From: Rubrivivax sp.
GTDB taxonomy: Bacteria; Pseudomonadota; Gammaproteobacteria; Burkholderiales; Burkholderiaceae_C
DNA length: 38,864 bases
NCBI GenBank assembly: GCA_027490215.1
Contig: JAIXYO010000069.1
Span: 1-38,864 of the forward strand
Direction: 5' to 3'
Below, piece by piece: positions 1 through 9,175 of the stretch. The translations under genes were made by a program, and so were the position numbers. The notes under the pieces are model-generated. The model did not search any database. It was not told the DNA's origin and saw only the letters and a list, made by a program, of their open reading frames with translations. How positions within the stretch are numbered: the stretch's first letter is position 1; the number at the start of each line of letters is the position of its first letter.

Positions 1-1028
1 ATGCGCCCGGCGTGCTGGAGGTCTGCGTCAACCGGCCCGGCGAACTACTCGTCGAGACGGTACGCGGCTGGCAGACCGTTCCGGCGCCAGACATGACGCA
101 GGAACGCTGCCTCTCGCTCGCCACCGCGGTGGCGACCTACTGCGACCAGCAGGTCAACCAGGAACGCCCGCTGCTGTCGGCCACGCTGCCCAGTGGCGAG
201 CGCATCCAGTTCGTCATCCCGCCTGCGGTGCCCCGGGGCACGGTGTCGATCACGGTGCGCAAGCCGTCGCACCTGATCAAACGGCTGGACGACTTCGAGC
301 GGGAAGGACTCTTTGAACGCACCGCCACGGTGACGCGAACGCCGAACGCCGCGCTGCTGGCGTTCGAGCAGGAGCTGGTCGCGCTGAAGGACGGTGGCCA
401 CTACGCCGAGTTCCTGCGGCTGGCGGTGCGCAAGCACCAGACCATCGTCGTCAGCGGCAAGACGGGCTCGGGCAAGACCACCTTCATGAAGGGCCTGGTC
501 GAGGAGGTGCCGAGGCAAGAACGTCTGATCACGATCCAGGACACGGCCGAGCTGACGCTGCCGAACCACCCGAACGTGGTCCATCTCTTCTACAGCAAGG
601 ATGCCCAGGGCACCGCCCGCGTCACGGCCAAGAGCTTGCTGGAAGCCTGCCTGCGCATGAAGCCCGACCGCATCTTCCTGGCCGAGGTGCGCGGCGACGA
701 GTGCTTCTACTTCGTGCGGCTGGCTGCGTCAGGCCACCCGGGCAGCATCACCAGCGTGCACGCCGGCAGCTGCGCACTCGCCTTCGAGCAGATGTCGCTG
801 ATGATCCGCGAGAGCGGCGCCGGTGGCGGCCTGCGCATGAACGAGATCAAGTGGCTGCTGAGCGTCGTGGTCGACGTCATCGTGCAGTTCGATCGCGACG
901 AGCGTGGGCGCTTCATCTCCGAGATCCTCTACGAGCCCCGGCGCTTGCGGCTTGGCCGTTGGGATCAGCAGGCGGAGGGAGCTCCGCCCCTCTCGGAGGG
1001 GCAGCGCGGAGCGCGGGGTGCACTATGA
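1..1028 (+). CDS. virB11: VirB11-family type IV secretion ATPase, 5'-truncated by window edge
   Basis: Hexameric traffic ATPase at the cytoplasmic base of a type IV secretion system; it powers pilus assembly and DNA transfer together with VirD4. Numbering from the GTG at base 12, the Walker A motif GKTGSGKTT is at residues 149-157, the acidic IQDTAEL segment follows, and the VirB11 His-box GHPGSITSVHA is at 241-251. The N-terminal phrase VCVNRPGEL matches the start of the family's N-terminal domain. The frame stays open to base 3 with no stop, so the true start probably lies upstream of the window and the GTG at 12 is only the first possible internal start. The stop codon overlaps the ATG of the VirD4 gene (ATGA), so the two are translationally coupled. 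TrbB of Tra/Trb systems is a close relative; pairing with an adjacent VirD4 supports the VirB11 name. Confidence 0.9.
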   Translation, partial: APGVLEVCVNRPGELLVETVRGWQTVPAPDMTQERCLSLATAVATYCDQQVNQERPLLSATLPSGERIQFVIPPAVPRGTVSITVRKPSHLIKRLDDFEREGLFERTATVTRTPNAALLAFEQELVALKDGGHYAEFLRLAVRKHQTIVVSGKTGSGKTTFMKGLVEEVPRQERLITIQDTAELTLPNHPNVVHLFYSKDAQGTARVTAKSLLEACLRMKPDRIFLAEVRGDECFYFVRLAASGHPGSITSVHAGSCALAFEQMSLMIRESGAGGGLRMNEIKWLLSVVVDVIVQFDRDERGRFISEILYEPRRLRLGRWDQQAEGAPPLSEGQRGARGAL

Positions 1029-3133
1029 GCAGCGTCGCTGCGCTTCCGTTCTCGGCCTGGCCGATGGGCCGCAAGGTCGCAGCGAGCGTTTTCGCGGTGG
1101 GCGGCTACGTCGCACTGGCTTGCGCGGCGGTCTACCTGGCCGGCGTGCTGTTTCTGGTGCTGAACAAGGCCAACCCGCGACAGGCGCAGTTCGCGAGCAT
1201 CGTCCACTACTGGGGCCTGTACGCCGACGATGTGCAGCTCCGCAAGAAGCTGCAGATCGCGATCGGCGTCTCCGGGGTCGGGCTGCTGATTCTGCTGCCC
1301 GCCGGCCTGGTCGCCGCGGCGCGGCCGCAGCGGGCGCTGCACGGGGATGCGCGTTTTGCGAGCCCGGCCGAAGTCGAACGCGCAGGGCTCACGGGCCGCG
1401 ACGGCCAGCCGGGCATCCTGATCGGGCGGCACCGCGGCAAGTACCTGACGCTGCCCGGCCAGCTCTCGGTGATGCTGTCGGCACCCACGCGCAGCGGCAA
1501 GGGCGTGGGGGTCGTCATCCCCAACCTGCTGAACTGGCCCGACTCGGCAGTGGTGCTCGACATCAAGGGCGAGAACTTCGACATCACGGCCGGCTACCGC
1601 GCCGCGCACGGCCAGGCGGTCTACGCTTTCTCGCCCTTCGACGAAGACGCGCGCAGCCACCGCTGGAACCCGCTGACCGCCGTGCGCAGCAGCCCGCTGC
1701 ACCGCGTCGGCGACCTGCTCACCATCGGCCAGGTCTTCTTCCCCAACGACGGCGGCGGCACCTCGTCCGAGGCCTTCTTCAACGACCAGGCGCGCAACCT
1801 GTTCCTGGGTCTCGGCCTCGTCCTCCTCGAAACCCCCTCCCTCCCGCGCAGCATCGGCGAGATTCTGCGCCAGTCCTCGGGCAAGGGCCGGTCGCTGAAA
1901 GACCACCTGAGCGGCCTGATCGCCCAGCGCCGCGAGGAAGCGACTTCCGCAAACCCACCACTATCCGACGAATGTACCGACGCCCTGCAGCGCCTGCTGT
2001 CGAACTCGGAGAACACGCTGTCCAGCGTGGTCGCCACCTTCAACGCGCCGCTGACGATCTTTGCGGATGCGGTGGTCGATGCCGCCACCAGCGCCGACGA
2101 CTTCCGGCTCGAGGACGTGCGCCGCCGCCGCATGTCGGTCTACGTGCGCATCCCGCCCAACCGGCTGGCCAATGCACGGCCGCTGCTGAACCTGTTCTTC
2201 TCGCAGCTCGTCAGCCTGAACACCCAACACCTGCCCGAGCAGGATCCGTCCCTGAAGGTGCAGTGCCTGCTGGTCAACGACGAGTTCACGGCGATGGGCC
2301 GAGTGGGCGTCATCACGAGCGCTGCAGCCTTCCTGGCCGGCTACAACCTGCGGCTGCTGACCGTGGTCCAGGCCATGTCGCAGCTCGACGCGGTCTACGG
2401 CGACAAGGAGGCTCGGACCTTCGCCACCAACCACGGCCTGCAGATCCTCTATGCGCCGCGCGAGCAGCGAGACGCCGACGAGTACAGCGCCATGCTCGGC
2501 CACTTCACCGAGCGCGCCACCTCGCGCGGGCGCAGCCGGTCCTTCAGCGGCCACGGGTCGAGCACGGTTAGCCGCAACGAGAGCGAACAGCGCCGCGCGC
2601 TGCTGCTGCCGCAGGAGTTCAAGGAACTGGGCAGCGAGCGCCTCGTGGTGATCTTCGAGAACTGCAAGCCGATCCTCGGCGAGAAGATTCGCTACTACCG
2701 CGACAAGGCCTTCACGTCGCGCCTGCTGAAGGCGCCGACCGTGTCGCGCATGGACATGGACCTGCACCTGGCGCGCGTGCAGCAGCGCTGGCGCTATGCC
2801 GACGACGAGCTACCGGCAGGGAAGACGCTGAACCTGGAGGCGCTGGCGCACGACACGCGGCTGCTGCCGGACTCCTTCGAAGGCGCCCCGGACAAGGTTG
2901 CCGACGAGTTGCTGGCCTTCTTCGACCATGGCGCGCCGGGCATACCTGGCATCGGCGGATCCATCGAGCCCCTCGCCGACGAAGACGGCGTCCTGCTGAC
3001 CGACGAAGACGGCGTGCTGCTGGCCGAGAGCGACGCGGCCGTGAGAGCGCTCGATGTGGCAGCGCTCGATGCCGATACCGAACCGGCAACAGGCGGCGAG
3101 CCCAACGCGCCAGTCACTCGAATGTTGTCTTGA
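1025..3133 (+). CDS. virD4: VirD4/TraG type IV coupling protein
   Basis: Inner-membrane coupling ATPase that recruits the relaxase-DNA complex to the secretion channel. The 702-residue product begins at the ATG overlapping the virB11 stop; longer in-frame starts upstream lie inside virB11 and were rejected. Two hydrophobic segments are at about residues 18-47 and 75-98. Walker A (APTRSGKG) is at 153-160, followed by the family-typical VVLDIKGENF and later LLVNDEFTAMG (Walker B region) and LRLLTVVQAMSQL. The length is normal for the family. The C-terminal tail is acidic and contains a duplicated DEDGVLL unit. It lies between the VirB11 ATPase and an OmpA-like lipoprotein in one operon. Its substrate is presumably the element itself, processed by the relaxase near the right end of the window. 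Confidence 0.94.
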   Translation: MSSVAALPFSAWPMGRKVAASVFAVGGYVALACAAVYLAGVLFLVLNKANPRQAQFASIVHYWGLYADDVQLRKKLQIAIGVSGVGLLILLPAGLVAAARPQRALHGDARFASPAEVERAGLTGRDGQPGILIGRHRGKYLTLPGQLSVMLSAPTRSGKGVGVVIPNLLNWPDSAVVLDIKGENFDITAGYRAAHGQAVYAFSPFDEDARSHRWNPLTAVRSSPLHRVGDLLTIGQVFFPNDGGGTSSEAFFNDQARNLFLGLGLVLLETPSLPRSIGEILRQSSGKGRSLKDHLSGLIAQRREEATSANPPLSDECTDALQRLLSNSENTLSSVVATFNAPLTIFADAVVDAATSADDFRLEDVRRRRMSVYVRIPPNRLANARPLLNLFFSQLVSLNTQHLPEQDPSLKVQCLLVNDEFTAMGRVGVITSAAAFLAGYNLRLLTVVQAMSQLDAVYGDKEARTFATNHGLQILYAPREQRDADEYSAMLGHFTERATSRGRSRSFSGHGSSTVSRNESEQRRALLLPQEFKELGSERLVVIFENCKPILGEKIRYYRDKAFTSRLLKAPTVSRMDMDLHLARVQQRWRYADDELPAGKTLNLEALAHDTRLLPDSFEGAPDKVADELLAFFDHGAPGIPGIGGSIEPLADEDGVLLTDEDGVLLAESDAAVRALDVAALDADTEPATGGEPNAPVTRMLS
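2978..3025 (+). repeat. 24-bp tandem duplication in the virD4 3' end
   Basis: Two head-to-tail 24-base units begin at 2978 and 3002, both opening with GACGAAGACGGCGT and differing at two positions. They encode the repeated DEDGVLL segment in the acidic tail of VirD4. The duplication is in frame, so unit number could vary without disrupting the protein. Confidence 0.75.
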
Positions 3134-3151
3134 GACCGCGGGAGACCTGCC

Positions 3152-3796
3152 ATGCGCCAAACCATCCCCCTGATCCCCTGGCTGTTCGTGCTCGCCTCGT
3201 GCAGTTCGCCGCCGAAACCGCCCACCGTCGACGAAACGCAGAAGCGGCCGGTCAACTCCCAGATGGCCGTGGAACTGCAGGTCTGCAAGAACGACTTGCA
3301 GAACACGCGCCTGATGGCCACCGAGTCGGGCCGCGTGGCAGAGACGACCGCCGCTACGCTGGCCAACTTGGCTGCGCGTCAGCAGATTCTCGCGGCCATG
3401 CGGGGGGCGCCGGGTCAACAGCCCAGAGCCAACAGCGTCTTCACCGTGCGCTTCGACTTCGGCAGCACGCGCGTTGTCATCCCCGCGGATGTCGCCGCCA
3501 CCGTAGTCGAGGACGCCAAGGCTTCGCCCCTGGTCATGCTGCGCGGGCGCACCGACGGCACCAGCGACGCGCCCGCCGAGAGCCGCATCGCGCGAGACCG
3601 CGCCGCGGCGGTACGCGACTACCTGGTGGCCGCGGGCGTGGACCCCGCGCGCATCCGCGCCACCTACCAGCCGGCCGGTGACCACGTCGCCGACAACGTG
3701 AGCGCCGGCGGGCGTGGCCTGAACCGGCGTGTCGAGATCGAGATGTACCGCGCGCTGCCGGTCGCGCTGACCACGGCGGCCGTCGCCCAGCCCTGA
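3152..3796 (+). CDS. OmpA-like peptidoglycan-binding lipoprotein of the transfer operon
   Basis: Probable outer-membrane lipoprotein of 214 residues. A short signal peptide ends in the lipobox L14-A15-S16-C17, so Cys17 would be lipidated after signal peptidase II cleavage. A polar linker follows, and the C-terminal half (about 95-205) has the OmpA/MotB fold signature: FDFGST, then GRTDGTSDAPAESRIARDRA and a terminal LNRRVEIEM. This domain binds peptidoglycan non-covalently. The position directly after virD4 suggests it anchors or stabilises the conjugation channel in the cell envelope, but that role is inferred from context. The start is supported by GGAG just upstream. It is separated from virD4 by only 18 bases. 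Confidence 0.85.
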   Translation: MRQTIPLIPWLFVLASCSSPPKPPTVDETQKRPVNSQMAVELQVCKNDLQNTRLMATESGRVAETTAATLANLAARQQILAAMRGAPGQQPRANSVFTVRFDFGSTRVVIPADVAATVVEDAKASPLVMLRGRTDGTSDAPAESRIARDRAAAVRDYLVAAGVDPARIRATYQPAGDHVADNVSAGGRGLNRRVEIEMYRALPVALTTAAVAQP

Positions 3797-3828
3797 TTTC
3801 CCACCCAACCCACCATCGCGAGGTTGCC

Positions 3829-4971
3829 ATGGATGCAGACAACTCCCCCGTCCGCCGAGCAGCACCCGCCCAGGGTGGCACCGTCGAGCCCGCGAACCGC
3901 GCGCCCGTGGCCATCGCGCGATTCCAGACCCCGGATCAGGTCGCTGGCAAGCGCTATGAGATGCGCGATCCGTTCGCCGAGGTCACGTACCGGGCCAACA
4001 CCCTGCCGGAGATGTTGGCCAAAGCCGAGCAACTGGGCAGCACGCGTTTCGTCGCGGTGGCCGAGGACGGCAAGCGCACCCCTATCCAGAAAGTCGACGG
4101 CGAGTGGCAGCGCGGACAGCAGCGACCGGCGGCACCCGAGCGCCCCCTGGACCCAGTTCCAACGCGTGACGAGGTGCCCGAGACGACGAACGTCGTCCCG
4201 ATGCCCGGCACCACCAAGATTTCGGCATTGCCCGAGCAAGCCGACGGGAAAGCCATCGCGAAGATCGACGCCCAGGCCGAACGCAACGCCCTGGTTGCCC
4301 GTTTGGAATCAGCGCTGACTGACCGCTACATCATCAAACGCGCCCCGGTGACGGTGGGCGACGTGACCATCGGCCGCACCGAGTACCGCTTCCGCGGCGA
4401 CACCTCACGCGTGGCCTTTACCGAATCGACCTTCCGCCTGGCCACCGACACCAACAGCCCATCGGTCGCGCGCTCGATGGTCGATGTGGCCGAAGCGCGC
4501 AACTGGAAGGCGCTGCGCGTGTCGGGCAACGAAGACTTCAAGCGAATGGTCTGGCTCGAGGCTTCGGTGCGGGGCGTCAAGACGCTGGGATACGAACCGA
4601 ACCCGGGTGACCTGGAAGTGCTCAAGCGCGAACGCGAGGCTCGCCTGGTCAACCGCATCGAGCCGGCCCGAGGTGCCAGCGGCGGCGCCGCTGCGGCGCC
4701 AGCCGAGAAGGCATCCGCCCGCGGCGGCGGTGGCCGTAAGGCCGTGCTGGCCGCCATCGAGGCCGTGCTGGTCGCCAAGAAGGTACCCGAGAAGCAGCGC
4801 GCGGCCGTGATGGCCGCCGCCACCGAGAAGCTGACCCAGCGCATCCGCGACGGACAGGTGCCCAGGGTCAAGGTTTATGACAAGGCGGCGGCGTCACAGC
4901 GGCCGGTCGTCGTGCCCACGCCGGAGCTGCAGCGCTCACGCGAGCGATCAGCACCGGCGCCCGTGCGGTGA
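3829..4971 (+). CDS. LPD7-domain conjugation-associated protein
   Basis: A 380-residue soluble protein. The central part (about 165-268) contains the sequence pattern of the large polyvalent-protein-associated domain LPD7, with VAFTESTFRLATDTNSPSVA and then ARNWKALRVSGNEDFKRMVW. LPD7 occurs in many conjugative-element proteins, often fused to relaxases or primases, and its biochemical function is unsettled. The N-terminal third is charged and probably partly disordered; the C-terminal part is Ala/Lys/Arg-rich with predicted helices. No signal peptide or membrane segment is seen. GAGG lies upstream of the ATG. It sits between the lipoprotein and the DUF1173-like gene in the transfer operon, so a role in DNA processing during transfer is plausible. 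The LPD7 assignment is by pattern recognition only. Confidence 0.65.
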   Translation: MDADNSPVRRAAPAQGGTVEPANRAPVAIARFQTPDQVAGKRYEMRDPFAEVTYRANTLPEMLAKAEQLGSTRFVAVAEDGKRTPIQKVDGEWQRGQQRPAAPERPLDPVPTRDEVPETTNVVPMPGTTKISALPEQADGKAIAKIDAQAERNALVARLESALTDRYIIKRAPVTVGDVTIGRTEYRFRGDTSRVAFTESTFRLATDTNSPSVARSMVDVAEARNWKALRVSGNEDFKRMVWLEASVRGVKTLGYEPNPGDLEVLKREREARLVNRIEPARGASGGAAAAPAEKASARGGGGRKAVLAAIEAVLVAKKVPEKQRAAVMAAATEKLTQRIRDGQVPRVKVYDKAAASQRPVVVPTPELQRSRERSAPAPVR

Positions 4972-4981
4972 GGTCACGACG

Positions 4982-6247
4982 ATGGAAACGGCGGTCCTTG
5001 GCATCACCGCGCCGTCGGCGGTCTACGAGATCGCCGGCCGGCGCTTCGAGATCGGCACCCGCGGCTTCACAGAGGCTGTCGCCGACTCCCACGCGGCCCA
5101 CCAGCGGCCCCGATGCATGTGCTTGGTCGAAGGCATCGAGATGTACGTGGCGCGGTTGGGCGATGGCTACATCGTCAAGCGCATGCCTGACACGGGCAGC
5201 CACCATGCACCCGACTGCCCGTCGTACGAGCCGCCTGCGGAATGTTCCGGCCTAGGGCAGGTCTTGGGGTCGGCGATCACCGAAGACCCGGCTACGGGTG
5301 AAACGACCTTGAAACTCGACTTCTCGATGTCGAAGATCTCGGGCCGCACTGCGATGCCGACAGCGGGCAGGGACAGCGACAGCGTGGCCAGCAGCGGCAC
5401 GAAGCTTTCGTTGCGCGGGCTGCTGCACTACCTGTGGGACCAGGCCGAGCTGACGCGCTGGCAGCCCGGGTTTGCGGGCAGGCGCACCTGGAGCACGGTG
5501 CGCAAGCATCTGCTGCAGGCGGCGGAGAACAAGATCACGCGCGGCGACTCGCTGCGCATGCGCCTCTACATCCCCGAGGCGTTCTCGGTCGATCAGCGCG
5601 ACGCCATCAACGCCAGGCGCATGGCGCAGTGGTCGCAAGCCATCGCTGCACCCGGCAAGCCGCAGCACCTAATGCTGCTGATCGCCGAGGTGAAGGAGAT
5701 CGTGCCGGCGCGCTACGGCTTCAAGGCCGTGGTGAAGCATGTGCCCGACCAGGCCTTTGCGCTGGACGAACAGCTCTACCGCCGGCTCGGCCGGCGCTTC
5801 GACTCAGCCCTGGCGCTTTGGGGTGCAGCCGATGACATCCACATGGTGATGATCGCGACATTCAGTGTCGCGCCGACGGGCCTCCCGACCATCGTGGAGC
5901 TATCGCTGATGCCGGTCACGCGGCACTGGCTTCCGGTCGAAGACGGATACGAGAAGCAGCTGATTGAGCGGCTCGTCGCCGATGGGCGGTCCTTCGTGAA
6001 AGGGCTTCGCTACAACCTGGGTGCGGAGGGCGCGTTGGCCAGCGCGACGCTGACTGACTGCGAAGGTTCGGCACCGTTACTGTTCGTCGTTCACGCGGGC
6101 ATCGAGGACACCGGGCGGTACCTGCAGGTGTGCGACCCTTCGGTGCCGGTGTGGCGGTGGAGCCCATCACGCGAAGCGATGCCGGCGCTGCCGCCTCGGC
6201 AGCAACAGCCCACACGAGCGACTGGCTCCGCAGTCGAGTGCCGATGA
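4982..6247 (+). CDS. DUF1173-like protein of the transfer operon
   Basis: A 421-residue protein of unknown function, similar in feel to the DUF1173 family found on conjugative elements. The N-terminal region has a possible zinc site formed by C45-x-C47 and H75-x3-C79 (RPRCMC and HHAPDCPSYE), with the conserved-looking phrase YIVKRMPDTG between them. The rest is a mixed alpha/beta soluble protein with no recognised catalytic motif. I chose the ATG at 4982 because it follows the previous stop by ten bases with GAGGT upstream; the longer in-frame reading from 4877 overlaps the preceding gene and adds only low-complexity Arg/Ser sequence. It is the last intact gene of the left transfer block before the cargo. 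Confidence 0.65.
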   Translation: METAVLGITAPSAVYEIAGRRFEIGTRGFTEAVADSHAAHQRPRCMCLVEGIEMYVARLGDGYIVKRMPDTGSHHAPDCPSYEPPAECSGLGQVLGSAITEDPATGETTLKLDFSMSKISGRTAMPTAGRDSDSVASSGTKLSLRGLLHYLWDQAELTRWQPGFAGRRTWSTVRKHLLQAAENKITRGDSLRMRLYIPEAFSVDQRDAINARRMAQWSQAIAAPGKPQHLMLLIAEVKEIVPARYGFKAVVKHVPDQAFALDEQLYRRLGRRFDSALALWGAADDIHMVMIATFSVAPTGLPTIVELSLMPVTRHWLPVEDGYEKQLIERLVADGRSFVKGLRYNLGAEGALASATLTDCEGSAPLLFVVHAGIEDTGRYLQVCDPSVPVWRWSPSREAMPALPPRQQQPTRATGSAVECR

Positions 6248-6324
6248 GCTGCCGCCTAGTCACGGCCGTTGCGGAGTGGTACAAATCCTCGGACGCTTCT
6301 TTGATTCGCCCGAGCATTCATACC

Positions 6325-6393
6325 ATGCCCGTTTCTGACAATCCTACTCAGCGCACCCAGGCACTGGCGCTGCTCAAGCGGCGGGGAATCTGA
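6325..6393 (+). pseudogene. Stub resembling the N-terminus of an AbiEi-type antitoxin
   Basis: A 22-codon reading frame beginning at the ATG at 6325 and ending with TGA at 6391. Its peptide, rich in the pattern QALALLKRRGI, resembles the first helix of AbiEi-family type IV antitoxins, which normally continue into a winged helix (about 200 or more residues). Here the similarity stops abruptly at the TGA. It may be the truncated remnant of a gene that occupied this cargo site before the BREX cassette, or a chance short frame. The resemblance is from memory and the stretch is short, so confidence is low. Confidence 0.35.
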
Positions 6394-6402
6394 ACCACGC
6401 GC

Positions 6403-6429
6403 TGAACCTCCGCGAAACGCGGGGCGGTT
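6403..6429. repeat. Interrupted hairpin in the convergent junction
   Basis: GAACC (6403-6407) pairs with GGTTC (6425-6429), and CCGCG (6409-6413) pairs with CGCGG (6417-6421) around an AAA loop, giving a two-part stem with a small bulge. It lies between the + strand transfer operon and the 3' end of the - strand BREX operon, where a bidirectional terminator would be expected. There is no T-run on either side, so an intrinsic terminator is not proven. The rest of the 6248-6532 gap shows only the antitoxin-like stub. Confidence 0.35.
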
Positions 6430-6532
6430 CACGGTCACCGACTGAGCCGCTAAACAGATGGTCGAAGTAGTTCGAAGAGCGTGTGAGCATAGGAGGATGC
6501 CTGCAAACCTGGCATCTAAACCCGAGGGCTCT

Positions 6533-9175
6533 TCATTTAGCAGTGGGCCAGACCAAGGCAGACTCTTTCACGACCCTGGATCCGAACTGAAGGTCCACGG
6601 TATCCAACAAGTCGTTGAGCGCAGACATCGCCGAGCGTCGCCAACTCGTGAGGGCTTCAGTGTCAAACGCTCCATCCGGAGACTCTGATTTGAGGTTGCA
6701 GCGGTTCAGAGAACGAAGCACCTCCCAGTCGCGAAGCAGCCTGAAGCTGCCTACGGCGCCAGTGATCCCGACGATTGCTCGCCGCGACTGTGTCGCCACA
6801 TCGGTCACTCTGCTCGACACGTCGACCACCATCATCGGATCGTCAAGGCCATCGACGGCGCAAACCGTTCCAGCGAGACGCTCCGCCTGATGCAGTGCCT
6901 TCTCAAGCAGAGGATGCCCTATGCCCATCAAGTCCGCCTGACTCGGCGCCTTCCGATCGAAGACCAGGTTGTCGTAGGACTTGCGAATGGCGTGGCTGGT
7001 GAGCCAGTCCTCGGGAGTTCTGAAGGACAGTGCGGCGCCTTCCACCTTTGGTCTGCGGCGGTTCAGGGTCAGAACGTTCTGGAAGAACGGCATGAGGTCT
7101 GGCAGATCAACTGGCGGGACGTCCTTCAGATCCGATAGGTCGAAGCTCTCCGCATGGCCTATGAGGTCGCGAACCGTCTGTATTGCCGACTCTCCACCAA
7201 GCGTTCCAGTGGTGTTGTCAAACCACGAGTCCAGCTTCTCACGCTTAACGCTGATCGCACCGGAGAAGAGGTCGTCGAACAGGCCCTCGCCACTCATGCC
7301 CAAGACGAGTTGCATCAGATCCTCAGGCTCGTCCATCGCAGACCCGAGCGCACGCATGATGCTGTTGAGCTTTTGCTCGAGCTTCTGCCAGATCATGGCT
7401 TCGACCGTGTCCGGGTTCCTGAGGGACACCACTTCGACTGGGCGCTGCTGCCCATAGCGGTTGAGTCGGCCGACACGTTGGTGCAGCCGCATGGGGTTCC
7501 AGGGCAAGTCGACGTGGATCAATGCACTACACCGCTCCTGCAAGTCGATGCCCTCGCCGCCAGCCTCCGTCGACACCAGGAATCGAATGCGACCGGCATT
7601 GAAGGCATCGCACATGTCTTCACGGCGTCCCGCCAACTGGGTCAGGCGGCCGTCTGGCAGCCTGATGCCTTCCAGGCGGTCGTCCCCATTCATGAATCCC
7701 ACCGCGCCCTGGCCAAACTCCGCCATCAAGGCACTGATGACAAGCGCCTGGGTACGCTTGTACTCGGTGAAGAGCAACACGGGCTCATTGCCAAACCGTT
7801 GCTTGATGACCTCGATGATTCGGACGATGCGAGTCTCTGAAGTAACCTGATCCGCTGCGGCAATGAGGTCTGAAAGGTATCGACCCTCATCTTCCATCAG
7901 GCGAAGTCGAGCCTGCTTCTCATCCCGCAGCCAGCGCTGCAAGGCCTGTTGGGCCTCGTCCCCCTCACCTTCATCAATGGCTGCAAGCTCCGACTTGGAC
8001 TTTGCGGCCTCCGCCCCGAGACGTTTGATCCGCGTCTGCAGCGCGGCGACAACCGCCGCAATGGAACTCGAAGCGAGCTTCTGAAGCGCAATGAGCACAA
8101 GCATCACTTGCCCTCCCTCAGTTCGACTGAGGGACGTCGCGTATGCCTTGCCCGCCAGGATGAACTCGGACATCAGGTCATAGAAGGTCTCTTCTGGTGG
8201 CGAGTAGGTGAATGTCTCGGGGTGCTGGACCACTGGCTTGAACAGCCGCTGACCCTTCATGTCAGTTGCCTTCTGTTTGGCGTTCCGGATCAGGAATCTT
8301 GGAAGGGCCTGGAGCATGCCGCCTTCGTTCTTCTTGGGGCCGAAGACGTCGGCATCGAGCAGACTCATCAGCGACCAGAACCCAAAGTTTTTCCCTCGAT
8401 GCGGCGTGCCCGTGAAAAGCACGCAGGAGGTCACCTTGCCAGCCCTGTTCAGCTTTTCAACCAGCTCGAAGCCGAGTGTCTTTCCGGTCTCCTCGTCAGC
8501 GTTGAGGTGATGGGCCTCGTCGATGACCACCATGTCCCAGACAGGCGCATCAAGCAGGCGATCGTGCCGGCCGTTGCGGTCCGCGCGCAGGGTCGGCAAT
8601 GACGCGACGACGATCTGGTGAATGCCCCAGAAGTCGGTTCGATCTGTGTCCAGATCCGTGTGATACGTCGCCGCCCGGATGTCGAACATCCGTTTCAGTC
8701 GCATCTGCCACTGCCCGACCAGCTTGGCCGGGCAAAAGATCAACACCCGCTGGACCTTCCTGCTGGCAAGCAAGGGCCAGAGCAGCAGACCGGCTTCGAT
8801 CGTCTTTCCCATGCCGACGTCGTCAGCGATGAGCAGACGCATCGGCCAGGAACGTAGTGCACGGTGGCAAACCCAAAGCTGATGTGGAAGCAGCGAAATA
8901 CGCGACCTCGTGAACACGCCCCAAGCCGCATTGACTGATGTGATCACCTCGGCCTGGACTCGCGCAGCCACTTCAAGCGAAGGCGCCAGCTGCCCTTTTG
9001 TCAGCGCTTCGGATACGGAGGCGACCGGCGTCAACTCTTTCGTGAAGACCTGCTCGATGCCGTGAGCAAATCGTACGACGGTCGTGTCTCCATCCGTGAG
9101 CAGCACGGTGCCTTGTCCATGCCGTGCGTGAAGCACCAAGGCGTTCGGCTGATAGGTCTTGCCGTTGGTCGTCAC
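6533..9175 (-). CDS. SNF2/RapA-type helicase, BREX-associated
   Basis: An 880-residue superfamily 2 ATPase of the SNF2 type, probably a DNA translocase. A short SH3/Tudor-like N-terminus (about 8-50, with ARHGQGTVL and VRFAHGIEQVF) resembles the RapA N-terminal region. Motif I DDVGMGKT is at 118-125, the DEAH box VIDEAHH around 219-223, and motif III TGTPH at 255-259. The second RecA lobe carries LLFTEYKRT, VSTEAGGEGIDLQ and the arginine-finger motif QRVGRLNRYGQQ at 566-577. The GTG start at 9175 overlaps the stop of the upstream giant gene (GTGA) and has AGGAGGAG five bases before it; the 20 extra upstream codons were rejected. SNF2 proteins occur in several BREX types and in DISARM (DrmD). 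Without DRM genes nearby, I assign it to this BREX-type operon. Confidence 0.93.
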   Translation of the reverse strand: MTTNGKTYQPNALVLHARHGQGTVLLTDGDTTVVRFAHGIEQVFTKELTPVASVSEALTKGQLAPSLEVAARVQAEVITSVNAAWGVFTRSRISLLPHQLWVCHRALRSWPMRLLIADDVGMGKTIEAGLLLWPLLASRKVQRVLIFCPAKLVGQWQMRLKRMFDIRAATYHTDLDTDRTDFWGIHQIVVASLPTLRADRNGRHDRLLDAPVWDMVVIDEAHHLNADEETGKTLGFELVEKLNRAGKVTSCVLFTGTPHRGKNFGFWSLMSLLDADVFGPKKNEGGMLQALPRFLIRNAKQKATDMKGQRLFKPVVQHPETFTYSPPEETFYDLMSEFILAGKAYATSLSRTEGGQVMLVLIALQKLASSSIAAVVAALQTRIKRLGAEAAKSKSELAAIDEGEGDEAQQALQRWLRDEKQARLRLMEDEGRYLSDLIAAADQVTSETRIVRIIEVIKQRFGNEPVLLFTEYKRTQALVISALMAEFGQGAVGFMNGDDRLEGIRLPDGRLTQLAGRREDMCDAFNAGRIRFLVSTEAGGEGIDLQERCSALIHVDLPWNPMRLHQRVGRLNRYGQQRPVEVVSLRNPDTVEAMIWQKLEQKLNSIMRALGSAMDEPEDLMQLVLGMSGEGLFDDLFSGAISVKREKLDSWFDNTTGTLGGESAIQTVRDLIGHAESFDLSDLKDVPPVDLPDLMPFFQNVLTLNRRRPKVEGAALSFRTPEDWLTSHAIRKSYDNLVFDRKAPSQADLMGIGHPLLEKALHQAERLAGTVCAVDGLDDPMMVVDVSSRVTDVATQSRRAIVGITGAVGSFRLLRDWEVLRSLNRCNLKSESPDGAFDTEALTSWRRSAMSALNDLLDTVDLQFGSRVVKESALVWPTAK

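Noticed and set aside
904-2571. Long + strand frame of 555 codons overlapping virD4
   Set aside because: Its translation is Arg/Pro/Ala-rich without domains, and it is an out-of-frame shadow of the clear VirD4 gene.
3664-4239. Antisense frame of 191 codons across the lipoprotein and LPD7 genes
   Set aside because: No motif or ribosome site; opposite-strand shadow typical of high-GC DNA.
6458-6688. Small + strand frame at the 3' end of the SNF2 gene
   Set aside because: It mostly overlaps the end of the SNF2 gene antisense and matches nothing.
6533-9175. Assignment of the SNF2 gene to DISARM as DrmD
   Set aside because: No DrmA, DrmB or DrmC is in the window, and the gene is coupled to the GHKL gene in a BREX operon.
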